64,000 nucleotides of DNA, taken from positions 4,948,265 to 5,012,264 of the forward strand of contig NC_085098.1 in assembly GCF_963422355.1 (NCBI RefSeq). Direction: 5' to 3'. Origin of the DNA: Corticium candelabrum. Its lineage: Eukaryota; Porifera; Homoscleromorpha; Homosclerophorida; Plakinidae. Positions 27,001 to 39,000 of this stretch are shown piece after piece. Each line of letters starts with the position of its first letter. The stretch's first letter is position 1. Position numbers and translations under genes: made by a program. The notes under the pieces are model-generated. The model was given only the letters and a program-made list of their open reading frames with translations, had not been told where the DNA came from and searched no databases.

Positions 27001-30000
27001 TTGTTTTTCATTTGCTCATGCACGGCAATGCACCATTGGTTCAGCTGTCATCACTCATAATTCGCTGTGTCCTGGACTCTGGCCACAGACGCGGACAAAC
27101 GCCACGCATTTCAAATTTTCTTACTTTGCGTGAACATTCGTTTTAGGGGCAAGCAGTGGTGACTAGAGAGGTATACCCACAAAAGTTGCGGTTGTTATTA
27201 GATTGAAATTGTATTGGTAGATGTCATTTTCTTGAAAGCGAGGAAGCTTTGTTGATGCTTCAGTCTTGAATGTGCGACATTGTTTTGCATGGTGTCGTGA
27301 AGAATTGTGGGCTTTAGTTTTATGAACTGTTTGAAAGTTGAATAAGTTGAAACCTATAACGAATGTAACTGCAGCTCTCCAAACGTTTACCTAACCGTAG
27401 ACCATGCATGCCTATGCAAACGCGGTCTGACCTAGCCATTTATGTAAATACTAGTCTCTACAGATGGTCACGAAAGCGTAGTACTTTGCAGGCAGTCTAC
27501 CCGTGTTAGTGGTTCATTGTCAAATTACTATTGTGTTTTTGCAGGTTAAAGTACACCACACTGAAGATTGTCAGAAGAATTCTTGACGGAGTTGAAGCTA
27601 CTGACTACCTCAATGTGGTTATGCCTATCATGTACAACTTTGAGCCAAAAGATATGAAAGCTTACGCAAAACATATGAGAGAGAAACAGTTGATTGATAT
27701 TATTCAGAAGTGCACACTGAATAGAGGTAAACCTAAGTTTCTTAATTTATTGAGAGTGTACAACAACTTATCAGAAGGACGACAATGCAACAGTTTAGTT
27801 GATATACTAGAAAAGCTGTTGATGGAAGGAGCCAAAAGGGTGGTGCCCTTTCTGCAGCCTAAAATGGTTGCAACCGAGACGGAGCAAGAAGTCGTAGACG
27901 GGGCTTTTGAAGAGCTTTTTGGACTGCTGTTGACCATGAGTGGTCCTCACTATATAGCTACGGTAAGTCCTGAAAGACTTAGTTCTAAATTTGCTTCTCA
28001 GTGCTGCCAAGTTTCCCACAGTTCTATTCAAGCTGTGAAATGGTCTGATGGGAAAGAAGACATCGTCTCTCTACATGAATCTTCCAGGATGCTAAATCGA
28101 CGTGACCCCGTAAAGCTGTTAGTAGGCTTTGCCCAAGTGTTAGGGACTGGCTATGCTCCTAAGTTTATTGTACGGTTTAGTGGTAAGATGTCCGATCTGT
28201 TGTGCTGTTCACAGTCTCCTGAATGTTTACGCGTTCAGGTTGTGCAAGTTTGGTCTGCTTTCATACAGCGTTTAGCAGAGTATGCAATATCGTTGAACGC
28301 GGAACAATTAGCAACTTCTGCTGATCAACTGGAGACACTAAGCATCGATACAATCTTATCAGAAGTAGTGAAGTTCTATCGAAGATTACAGGAAGCCAAA
28401 GAATCGGCGTTAGAATCGCGTCTTTCCAGCAAGAGTGCAACCTCCTTTTTAGTGATGTTATTTGACAGTTTACTTTCGTCGGACTGTACGGTTGTAGATG
28501 CAGTACGTGTGCAGGCTGAAGGCATGTTGCAGCAATTGTTGCCTTTGCTGTGGATTGAGGTTGCTAGTGCTTTACAAAGCCACATTCAAGCTAAGGCATT
28601 AGATCATTTGAACAAAGAGGACTTTGACCGGTTTGAGAAAGACGTTACCTTCCTTTTGACGCTGAATTCTGACTGCCTTATATTACGTGATAGAGAAGAT
28701 CAAATACAAGACAAATTTTTTGTAACATTTGCGCAGAAAGACCGTCCAGGTTGCGTACAAGTTGTTTCTTTGCTTTTTCGGGCGGAAGTACAACGACGAC
28801 CAAAGGCTTTCTTTGAGTTGTTTCGCTCTGCGGCGTTGCAGTTTGATTTAGATAAACAGCTGACAACAACATTCTTTGAATTGCTTGCTGCTGTTGAAGT
28901 TTGTAACCCCGTAAAGTCACTAGCTTTAATTGATGAGAAAGCCTTTTCAGAAACTAGTGACGTCATCATAATGTTATTGAGAACTTTTGAGACCTGGAAC
29001 TGTCTTGAAGGGTTGGAAGTCCTGCTTACTCTTCTTCTTAAAGTGTTAGGTTGTAGTAACTTGGTTTTACTGAACTTGGGAACTGAGGACAATATTCGAA
29101 TTTTGTCTTCCTTGTTGAAACACAGCCGTACTCTTGTTTCAACAAACATCATCACAATAATTGCCAACAGTGAAGATGACAGACAAAAATTGTTAGAAGT
29201 CGCTTTGTGTGATGGCGGCATGACGGTAAACGATATTGTGGCTTGTCCCATTTCTGATAGAACGTTTCAGGAAGTTTTAGCTGTCACCATGTCGTGCCAT
29301 GTGCCAAGAGAATCTTCTCGTTTGGTTGGTGAAAAGCTGATTCAGACTTTAGTCGCAAATTTCGATGAAAGCGATGCGGTGACTGTTGAGTGTCGGGAAA
29401 AGCTTAGCGTTTTGGTACAAGTACTCTCTGATGAAAAAGATGGCAGTGGTACATCTAGAGGGGAAAACGACAACACTCAACTGGAATATTTGGTTAGAAA
29501 TGCTTTGAAGCCAGTTTGCCATATTTTGACAAATTGTGCTGCTAGGAAACTAAGTTTGCGATCTCAAGGCGAGTCTGAAGTCGATTCTGCTTTAGCTCTG
29601 CGGCTTTTGTTTCGCTGTGTACATGTTGAAGAGAGGCGCGCTGTAGCTTGTTTGAGTAGAATATTTCCTACGGTACCACTCACTAACTTTCGCTTCAGTG
29701 GCGCCGACACAATGGATATCACTTCGCAAGGTTTAATTTCTGAAGACAACCGTTTTATAGAACTAGTTATGACTACGCCTGTAACTTCCTCGGTGACTTC
29801 TTACAGGGCAACACAAACAGTAACTGATAACGATTTTGTAGATATGAGGGAGATCGTGCGAAAGGAAAAGAAGGAAGCGGAATCTTTGCATCGCGAAGTG
29901 ATACTACCGCATCCAACTAAGACCACAATGCCATGTGATGTAGCCAAAGTGAAAATTGCAAATGAAGTGTTTGAGGCTATCCCAGTTCCAGCAGGATTTG

Positions 30001-33000
30001 AAGATCAAGTACCAAAAACGTCTCTTGTCTCAGTCGATTCGACTAAACGAAATATTCGACTTATTTTAAAGTCCCAGGAAGCTGGATTTCCCTTGCTCAT
30101 TGAGGGTGAAACAGGAGTAGGAAAATCAGCGGCTGTAATGGAGGCAGCACGATTGCTTGATCGCCCGTTGATTCGCTTTAATTTGTCATCGTCTGTGACA
30201 TGTGGTGACATCATAGGTCGCGTCTCGTTGTCTTCTTCAGAACAGTCTTCCCTGTTGAGCTATCAGAAAGGACCATTTACTGTGGCTTTCGAGAATGGTC
30301 TGTGGCTCTTGCTCGACGAACTGAATCTGGCTTCAGATGACATTCTTCAAGTTATCGAATCAGCTATTGATACAGGCATGCTTTGTATTGACTCTCTATC
30401 TGAGCATTCGACATCACTTGTACTCAAGCGACACGAACATTTTCGCCTTTTTGCCACTCAGAATCCACACACCGGCAGTTTCAAAGGAACTCGAACAGCT
30501 TTATCAGCTGCATTTGTGTCGCGCTTTCAAACTGTTTGTTTTCAGCCTCCAAATACGGATGAATTAGAAACCATCGTAAGTAGGCAGTTGCACTCAGCTA
30601 CTGTTCGTTTGAATGGTGCCGTTGCAAATGCCAATATTAAAGACTGGCCTCGACGAATGGTAACAGCACACCAGAGACTAGTAGAGAAGGTTTTGCCCAA
30701 ACTTGAGGGTGAAAAAGATCAACCTTACGCGGAAACAACAGTAAGAGATCTCATGAAATGGACAACGGGAGTGAAGTCTGCAATTGCAGAAATTGTTTCA
30801 AATCAACGAGCTCTAGATGCGATCAACGATGATATGCTTAATCAGCTATACTTGTTTGAGGGTCAGTGTGTGTACGAAACACGCTTTCTTTCGGATATTT
30901 CTCGAAAAGAGATTAATCGAGGTCTTGCAAGTACTGTTGACAGTTCGGCATCTTCTTTGACAGACAAAACAATCACATCCTTGGAGCTTAGAACAGGCAA
31001 TGGATCTGACGAACTGGTGCTTGGACAGCACGTCGTATACAATCAATTTGATGGTGGTCGGTTGCAATTTTATCAAAAAGGGATGCTGCAGTTTCATCGT
31101 AAATTGACCTACCACATCATGAACGAAAGTGGCGGGCTTATGTACTGTCCGTTTCTTGTGCCTGAGTGGCATGCAATAGTCGAGAGTACAGACTCACCAC
31201 CGGTTGTATCGATTATTCGTGCTGGATTTAGACTGTATGCGCGCTATCTTCCCAAGTGCTTTCATGATGATCTGAAACAAATGCTGAATGAGCTAATGAC
31301 GCAGCATTGGAATGTGTTAAATGTAACAGTCACGTTCGAAAGCGTACGCCCAGATGCTGTTTCTCCGTTTGTAGTGACTTCTTACGTAAAGAAAATATGG
31401 ATGTACATTCTTCACGCACTAAAGCATCGCCAGCCCGTTCTGGTCGTAGGCCCGGAAGGATGCGGGAAATCGGAGCTGATCTTGTGGCTAGGATGCTTGT
31501 TAGGAAAGCAAGTAAATACTTGGTGTATGACAGCAGACACCGAGGCGTCAGACCTTGTCGGCAAGGTTGTTCCAAAGAAACCAGCTGCGTGGGAAGATGG
31601 CGTTGTTACACAGTGTGTAACGAAAGGTGAGTGGTTGTTGCTAGATAATGTGACAGAGGCCGAACCCACAGTTCTTGAGCGCTTGAATCCTTTGCTGGAG
31701 AAGGACGCTATGTGGGTGTTGACAGAAAAGGGGGAGACCAAAAATTTGCTCGATCAGTTTGGAGATGAACACGACTTCCGTTTTTTAGCCACGGCTACAG
31801 TTTCATCTAATTCTGATCAATTAAAGATATCTCCAGCAATGGCTAATCGTTTGACAATCGTATCTATCACTGATTATGCCTTCACTGAAGGATGTTTTAT
31901 GGATATTTCAGCTCTATTACTTTATCACGATCATCCTACCACCATACTCAACAAACATGAAAGCAGCTGTCAGGAAATTAATATTCTCAAAGCTTTAGAA
32001 AAGTTCTTCTCGCGGGTGCGGCGAGAAGGATTGCAATTTTCGAAGTGTTTTCTTGTGACACTACGAACATTGGCACGAATTATATTAGGTGCACATCGTG
32101 TTCATCAGCGATTTTCAGATAGCTGCAGTATATCTCAAGCCATTGTCACTGCATGCGACATGTGCATATTACAGCAACTTCAAGAAAAACAACGTCAGGT
32201 ACTCAAGGGTCCCGATGGTCCTTGGGAAGAATTGAAAGCTGCATTGGCCTGCGTCGACCATGTTTACAAACTGCAACTCTATAATTTCTTAACTGCTGAT
32301 ATACTTGAAAAGGAAGACTTTGTATTGGATCGTGAAAAGACGCCGGAACGTTGTAGTTACGCCAACATGATTCTTTTTGCTTATTACACTAAGCTTCCAG
32401 TTCTGTTGGAAGGCCCTGCAGCTACGGGCAAGACTTCTCTAGTTGAGTTTATTGGGAAATGTTTGAAGAGAGACGATGCTAGCATATTGTACAAGACTAT
32501 CAATTCCGAGTCGACAAGCATTCAAGACTACTTTGGCACGTTTATTCCTTGCGGCGACGGCAATTTCGCTGACTTGCAAGGACCTTTGACGACTGCTATC
32601 CGTCATGGAGCGTTTTTCTTAGCAGACGAATTTAATCTGGCTGAACCGTCTGTTTTGAATGCACTCTTTCCTCTTTTAGAGGGTCGTAAATGCATTTGTA
32701 ATCCAGTGTCAGGTAAACCCTTAACTGTCATGGATGGCTTCCTGTTTTTTGCAACTCAAAACAACGCTTTGTATGCTGACAGAAAACAGTTGCCTCAAAG
32801 TCTTCGTAACAGGTTTTTGCAAGCTCAAGTAGGTGATTTTGCTGAAGGCGAACTAGCGTTCATATTGAAGTCTCGGAAATTTTCTAGTCAAGTGCTCTTT
32901 AAGTCTTCAAAGGACACCGAGCTGCTTGAGAAAGCCAGTAAAGCAATTGATGAAGCAGTTCAACGTTCTGGAGTGCTGTTCGGTACTAAGGCAACTACGA

Positions 33001-36000
33001 AAATGACTATTCGAGATTTGATCAAGTGGGTAGAACGTTTTATATCGCTAGGCCAGTCGACAATGATTGACGGGCGACCTGTGTCATGGGCTGCAGCAGG
33101 CCTTACTATGCTTGTGCCAAAACTGAAACCTATGCCGTCCATTCAAAAGTCTGTATCCGTTATTCTGACTGCTATGAAAACAGCTGGCTTGGTCGACATT
33201 TCCGACGATCTTCAGAGTGCTACTTGCACTTTTGTGAACGAGGAGCTCATACTTAGTGACGGTGTCGTTTCATTGCAGGCAAAGTTTCCTGGCGATATAC
33301 GGGCGGTCTCAGAGATGAATAATCCTGAGAATTACTTGAGAGCGTTTGCGCAAGTGCATATATCGTTAAAGTGCCACGAACCTGTTCTTTTGATTGGTCC
33401 TACTACATTCAAAACTAAATTAGTTCGAGATTATCTTTGCGGATGTACTGATAAAGGACTTGATAATATGTTCGTTGTGCAATTGTCTTCTGACACTCAA
33501 GTAGGAGATATTATAGGGCAAATTCATCCTTTCCGATTTCATGCTGCCCTGGGAGAGCTGATTAAGATTGCCAAGCAACTATTTGAACGTCTTCGACTGC
33601 ATGACGTAAACAGCAGTGCACTGGAGGAAGCGGGCGAACTGCTGGACTCGTGCAGAGAAAAGTGGAGAAATCGTGCAAATGTTGTTGTTGAAAGTGCTTC
33701 CGCTGCGATCGACCCTATCCAAATGTTAGATGAAGAAGAAATACACGTTAGCGAGCACAGGGAAGCGATTACATCGCAGCTTGTGAGGTCCCGTTCTGAA
33801 GATCATAGTTGTGTAATAGAGTCAGAAGCAGAAAGCGTGGAAGATGATCTAAATGACGATATTCGGGGGTACTTTGGCGAGTGTGTCGAAGAGACGGCCA
33901 TCGAAGATTCGTATCAGATGGACGACAATGAAGTATTACTCACACCAGTCGACGAGAAACCTGTTGGTAGTGTTGCGGATGAAACAGCCTTTGAAGGAAG
34001 CGAAAACGGTCAATATTTCTTACATACTGGTTTAGCAACAAACAATTACGCGAAGACATCGAGAATAGAGAAAGAACAGGTGTCTATTCCAGTTTCGAGT
34101 AGTAATGTTACTGAGGATGAGTATGTTGACGACGATACGGACGACTATGCACCTATCGAGTATTTTCCCGATGATACCACAAACTATGTAAACTATGAAG
34201 GAGAAATTGCCAAGTCGGCTCCTCAAATTTCAAGAGATTTTGCTAGTGATGATGATGTTGACGACACGGATGACTATGCATCTTTTGAGTATTTTCCTGA
34301 TGCTGGCACAGACTCTGTAGATGAGACACGTTATCTACAAGAAGAAACTGCTAAGAAGTTTGAATTTCAAGACGATTTTGATAATGTTCTTTGTAGGTTG
34401 GAAAGTCTTACAGCTGCACTAAGCGATGAAACTGTGTCCTTCTTACTTAGGAAATATACGACTACGTTGGGCCATCTCAAGAAAGCTTCAACTAATATCA
34501 ACAGGCCAGTTTTTCTGTTTCGAGATGGCTCAGTCACTCGCGCTGTCAAGGAAGGAAAGTCCATAATTTTTGAAGACATTAACTTGCCATCGCAGGCTGT
34601 CGTTGAAAGACTGAACTCGCTGTTTGAATCCGGTAGAATTTTATATGTCAGTGAAGATGTATCTGCATTGAATGACCCCTCGTCTACTGACACATCACAT
34701 CACCGCGGCAATAATGGTATTCAAATGGTAGATGACGCTCAAATATTGGCTACAGTACACGTTGACAACTTGTCTGAAAACGTAAACCTAAGCCCTGCTT
34801 TGCGTTCTCGGTTCTCAGAGATTCTAGTTCCTCAACTGTCTTTGGATGATATCGGAATGGTCTGTGAAAATCGCTGTCTGAACACAACTGGTCTGAAGAC
34901 ATACGCAGGAAAGGTACGGACTGCAATGTTATCAGTGCAAGAGAAACTCTTCAATGGAGGACTTGGTTACTTCACGTTAAAGGAAGCCATGACATGGATA
35001 ACCGTGATGGATGGATTAGATGTTTCTCTTAGAAGAGCAGGGGCTGCGGTTAGCTGGATGGATCTCTTTCTTGTTGCAGGACGATTGGTTTTGCTGGACT
35101 CGGTTCCTCCTGAGAGAAAGGATGTTGTTCGTGCTGCATTATTAGGCATTTTGGAACTCTTTGTTAAAGATTTTGAAGAGATCAAAAAGGCAGCAGTATC
35201 GAAAGAAGTACGAAATTGGATTGAGAATATTGGTGGATTTGCTAGTGATGACATAACGGATATGATAACAGTTGCGAATGGATACATTAAAGTGAAGCAG
35301 TTACCTATTGCGGCTGCTGCAAGCCAAACGGTGTTAGGTCAACTGAACGACGAATTTTTACAAGAAAGGTTTCAGTTTACAACTACAAAAACAAGTATGG
35401 ACAACGTCATTAGGATTTTGGCTTCGTTAGCATCCGACTCCGCTCTTCTTCTTGAGGGTCCTCCAGGAATAGGAAAAACGTCTATTGTGGAGCAGACCGC
35501 TAGATTGCTTGGATTCGAAGTCGAGAGAATTAGTTTTACAAAAGACACGTCCGCTGATGTTTTGATTGGATCGTACATTCCAAGGGCAGAAAAAAGTACT
35601 GGTGAAATGGTGTTTACTTGGCAAGGCGGACGAGTATTGGAAGCGTACACTGGCGGTCGTTTCTTGCTGCTTGATGAAATCAATCTAGCTTCACAGGAAG
35701 TTCTTGATGAGCTAAAGACAATTATAGATTCAACAGTTTCTCAATATACTGTGAGAGGACTCGATCAAACAGTAGACCGTCATCCAGAATTTAGAGTGTT
35801 TGCTACTATGAATCCAACATCAGTGGGAGGTGGCAGAGCCAAGCTACCTCAGTCGGTTGAGAGTTTGTTTGTTAAAGTACATTTGCAAGAGTACTCACTA
35901 GAAGAAGAAGCACATATATGTGTTGATCAGTTTGATGCGAAAGGTTTAATAGGTGATGATGGACTTAACAAAGAAGATTTACGCAATCTGGTACAGCTGC

Positions 36001-39000
36001 ATCGCGATGTCAAAGAGATGGTTGATCGCAAAGAAATTGGAAAACAAGGCGGACCATATGAACTTAATGTGCGAGACCTTCTAAAAATGCGAGATGTGTT
36101 GTACGGAAATATCTTTTCTTTGAGGTCACATCTTGAGCTCAACGAAGACGAAAGACAGTCGAAGGCAGCAAGACAAACGTTCGTCAACGACAATGCTCGT
36201 ATTGCAGCTTTACGAACGGCGAGTGAGTTGGTGTACAGTAAACGATTTTCTAGTATTGAAGATCAAAGGAAAGTTATAACGGCTGTTGACAAGTTATTTC
36301 CGTCTGCGGGTATAGCCGACCACATTGTTCACGATGTTACTATAGACGTGAACTTGCCCAACAGCGTTCAGATTGGATTTGTGTATTTGACGAAAGGCCA
36401 CGAAGAATCTCCGTTTACTCCACTCCTTTCGACAACAACACTGAATCAGCAACTTCAACTTCTTGCATCGGCTGTTGTCAGTGGGCGTGTTGTCTTTCTG
36501 CAGGGGCCAACATGCTCACGTAAAACGTCACTTGTTGTGAATTATCGCGTCTATGTTGTCGCAAACTTCATGTTATACCGCTAAGTGAAGATACGGATAC
36601 CGACCGCCTCATTGGCCACTGGACACCTCGCCGCGTGATCACGAGTTCTGCACTTTCGATTGACAAGTGCCGCTCAATATTTTCTAAATGTTTGAACTGT
36701 TTACTGAGTTTGGGTTTATGGTCAACAACTGTGGATGACGTGCGGATAGAGTTGCTCTACGATGTTGGTGTAGCACTGGAAGCGTTTGAACAAGGGGGCT
36801 CTGAAAATGCTGCAGCTTTGATAACCGCTTTCACTAGACTGTGGAACGCGTTTCAGCGTCTTGTCGACACTCGTGAGATGAAAAACGTTGAGGCAACCTT
36901 TAGTTCGGTTAGAGATCAGTTGATTAGAGAGCAAGCAGTTCTAAATGGAGCCTTGCAAGTACTGACACAATCAATGTCTATTTCGACAACCAGCACGACA
37001 GGATTCGAGTTTGTTGAAAGCACACTCGTGCAGGCTGTTCGCAAAGGCGACTGGGTATTGCTCGACAACTTGTCTGCAGCTCCTTCTGATGTTATCGAAC
37101 GAATCTTATCGTTGGCAGAATCTCCACAGAAACTTCATTTGTTTGAAAGTCCACAAAATGAGAAATTGTGTACTGGGAATGGAATCAGTTCAGGATTTCG
37201 GCTATTTGCTACTGTCAATCCTACTCGTCACACACAAACTCAGCTGTCGTCTGCGTTTCTTAATCGTGTTATCAGCGTTCATCTGCCAGAAGTTGATTAT
37301 GATGCACTGACCAAATTTCAACAGTCACGAGAAGCGCCTCTAGCCGACACGGAGTTGTATAAGATTATTGTCTCACAAATGCAGAGCGTTACTGCTTGTC
37401 GGGCATTGACGAAGACACTTGTTAAAATGCATTGTGAATTGCGAGACAGGTGGTTTCGGGGTGATTTGAAGACTGTCGGTAATGTGCAGCTAACTTTTCG
37501 AACGGCCCTAAGAACTTCTCAGCAAATTGTTTACATGAATCGTTTGGGAATACACCCCGTGAAAGCTTTAGTGACTGCTGTTGGACAGCATTACGTTAAA
37601 TGCTGTCGATTAGAAGATCAGTGGAATGTTTTGGCGCTTCTTGGTCAAGAACTAGAGTGCAAACGTACAGGGGCAGATTTGCAGCATCTTCTTCAACGGA
37701 ATGACAGGTGGCTTTCTGAGTCTCAGTCAGTGATGGAAATGTTACTGCCAAATATTCAAACCACGCTTGCAAACCTCGTTGGATTTGTTCTCGAATGCTT
37801 ATGCTATCATTTGAAGGTTTTGGAAAATGACAGAAGCGGGCAAGACTACGTTTCATCGGCTGTACATGCAATCTCAAGAGCAACCGATAACCTACTGACG
37901 CAAATTTCTACTACCAACCAACTTATAAATAGTCTTACTACACTTCGTTCACGTTGTGATTTAATGAAGTCGAAGGGGCAAAGCTTGGCTTTTTCAAAGT
38001 TAATAGAGGCAGTTGAGCAGTATGTCAAGACATACGAAGAAACGTCGTTGTCAACGTTGTCGTACACAGTAAAGGATGCCTCAGAACTGGCGTCTGCTGC
38101 CGAGAGCGTAAGGGCAGATCTTTATGCCATGGGAATTGAGATAGAAACTTGTATAGTGAAATCTTCGTTTGAAGATGCCCTTCGTCATCTGAACATTACG
38201 GGTAAGGTGGTAAGTACGATGAGATCAGTACACGAAACCATTGATCAGCATTCATGGTTATCAGTGTATTCGTTGCAGTTGTGCGAGAGAAACAGAGGAA
38301 GTGCGACAGCGATGCAAGAGGGTCTTGAGAATGTTCGTAATGCTATGTCTGTGTGTTATCAGCACGCTACTGTTGTTGACTGTGTCAAGAAACCTTTGCA
38401 ACTGCTGAATCTTGCTGTCGGCAATCTGCAACGAGACTTTGGTAGCCATGCTACAAAAAGCGCTACAATACTAACAACTGTTCATCGTATACTTCGAGAA
38501 CGGATTGTCATCAACTGTGATCGAGACCGCCTACTTGAGTTTTTGAATAATTACAAGCTACTTCCAACGCAGAACGTTGCACGATTGAAGTTGCTACTTT
38601 ATGCGATAGAAATGCTTTTCCTGTTGAGCTCGTCTGTTCCCCTTGCTCTCCGTGAAGTGAGTAATGTGGAATCAACTTATTTAGTAGAGAAGCTGCAAGA
38701 GCTGTCGTTACTTGAATGTGGTATTGACATTTGTAAGAGAGTTGAAAGTCTGCTGTCGGATAGTTTGGTCCCAGTGTTGAAGAAACGGGCGTCGATTCGT
38801 AACGCAAAGAGCAAGTTAGAAAGAGACGAGATGTTGCGCTGTACGGACGAAGATGTTAGTAGCAATGAAATTGCTGTGGAACGTGACCAGCACGACTTGG
38901 AAAAGTTGCGTCTAGTATTTGAAGAACAGAGAATGTCATTTGTTGAGAGTGAAGACACTCGGTTTGTTCGAATGTGGTACAGCGAAGCAATCAGGAAGAT

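Larger units (their letters stand above)
18072..27544 (+). other. Giant gene intron 1 (~9.5 kb), landing zone for mobile elements
   Basis: Bounded by GTAAGC and TTTTTGCAG. It contains a foldback element, a pair of ~340-bp direct repeats, a DIRS-like relic, a foldback DNA element and a Ty3-like relic, each listed separately. All other introns proposed for this gene are 62-414 bp. No host exon is visible inside it, although a small one cannot be excluded. Confidence 0.6.
30060..37320 (+). other. Six tandem midasin-type AAA+ modules
   Basis: Walker A motifs by residue: AAA1 GETGVGKS (947), AAA2 GPEGCGKS (1395), AAA3 GPAATGKT (1716), AAA4 GPTTFKTK (2044, degenerate), AAA5 GPPGIGKT (2731), AAA6 GPTCSRKT (3080, degenerate). 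Walker B: WLLLDE, WLLLDN, FFLADE, IIFEDI, FLLLDE, WVLLDN. Sensor/arginine-finger segments: FATQNP...FVSRF, ATATV...MANRL, FATQNN...LRNRF, LATVHV...LRSRF, FATMNP...VESLF, FATVNP...FLNRV. The (D/E)xNLAs signature after Walker B is typical of midasin and dynein-related AAA proteins. Only AAA1, 3 and 5 keep both catalytic motifs. Six modules in one chain are expected to close into one ring. Confidence 0.92.

Noticed and set aside
36531..36584. Programmed ribosomal frameshifting in AAA6
   Set aside because: No clear slippery heptamer or downstream structure was recognised; a one-base indel is simpler. Kept only as an alternative.
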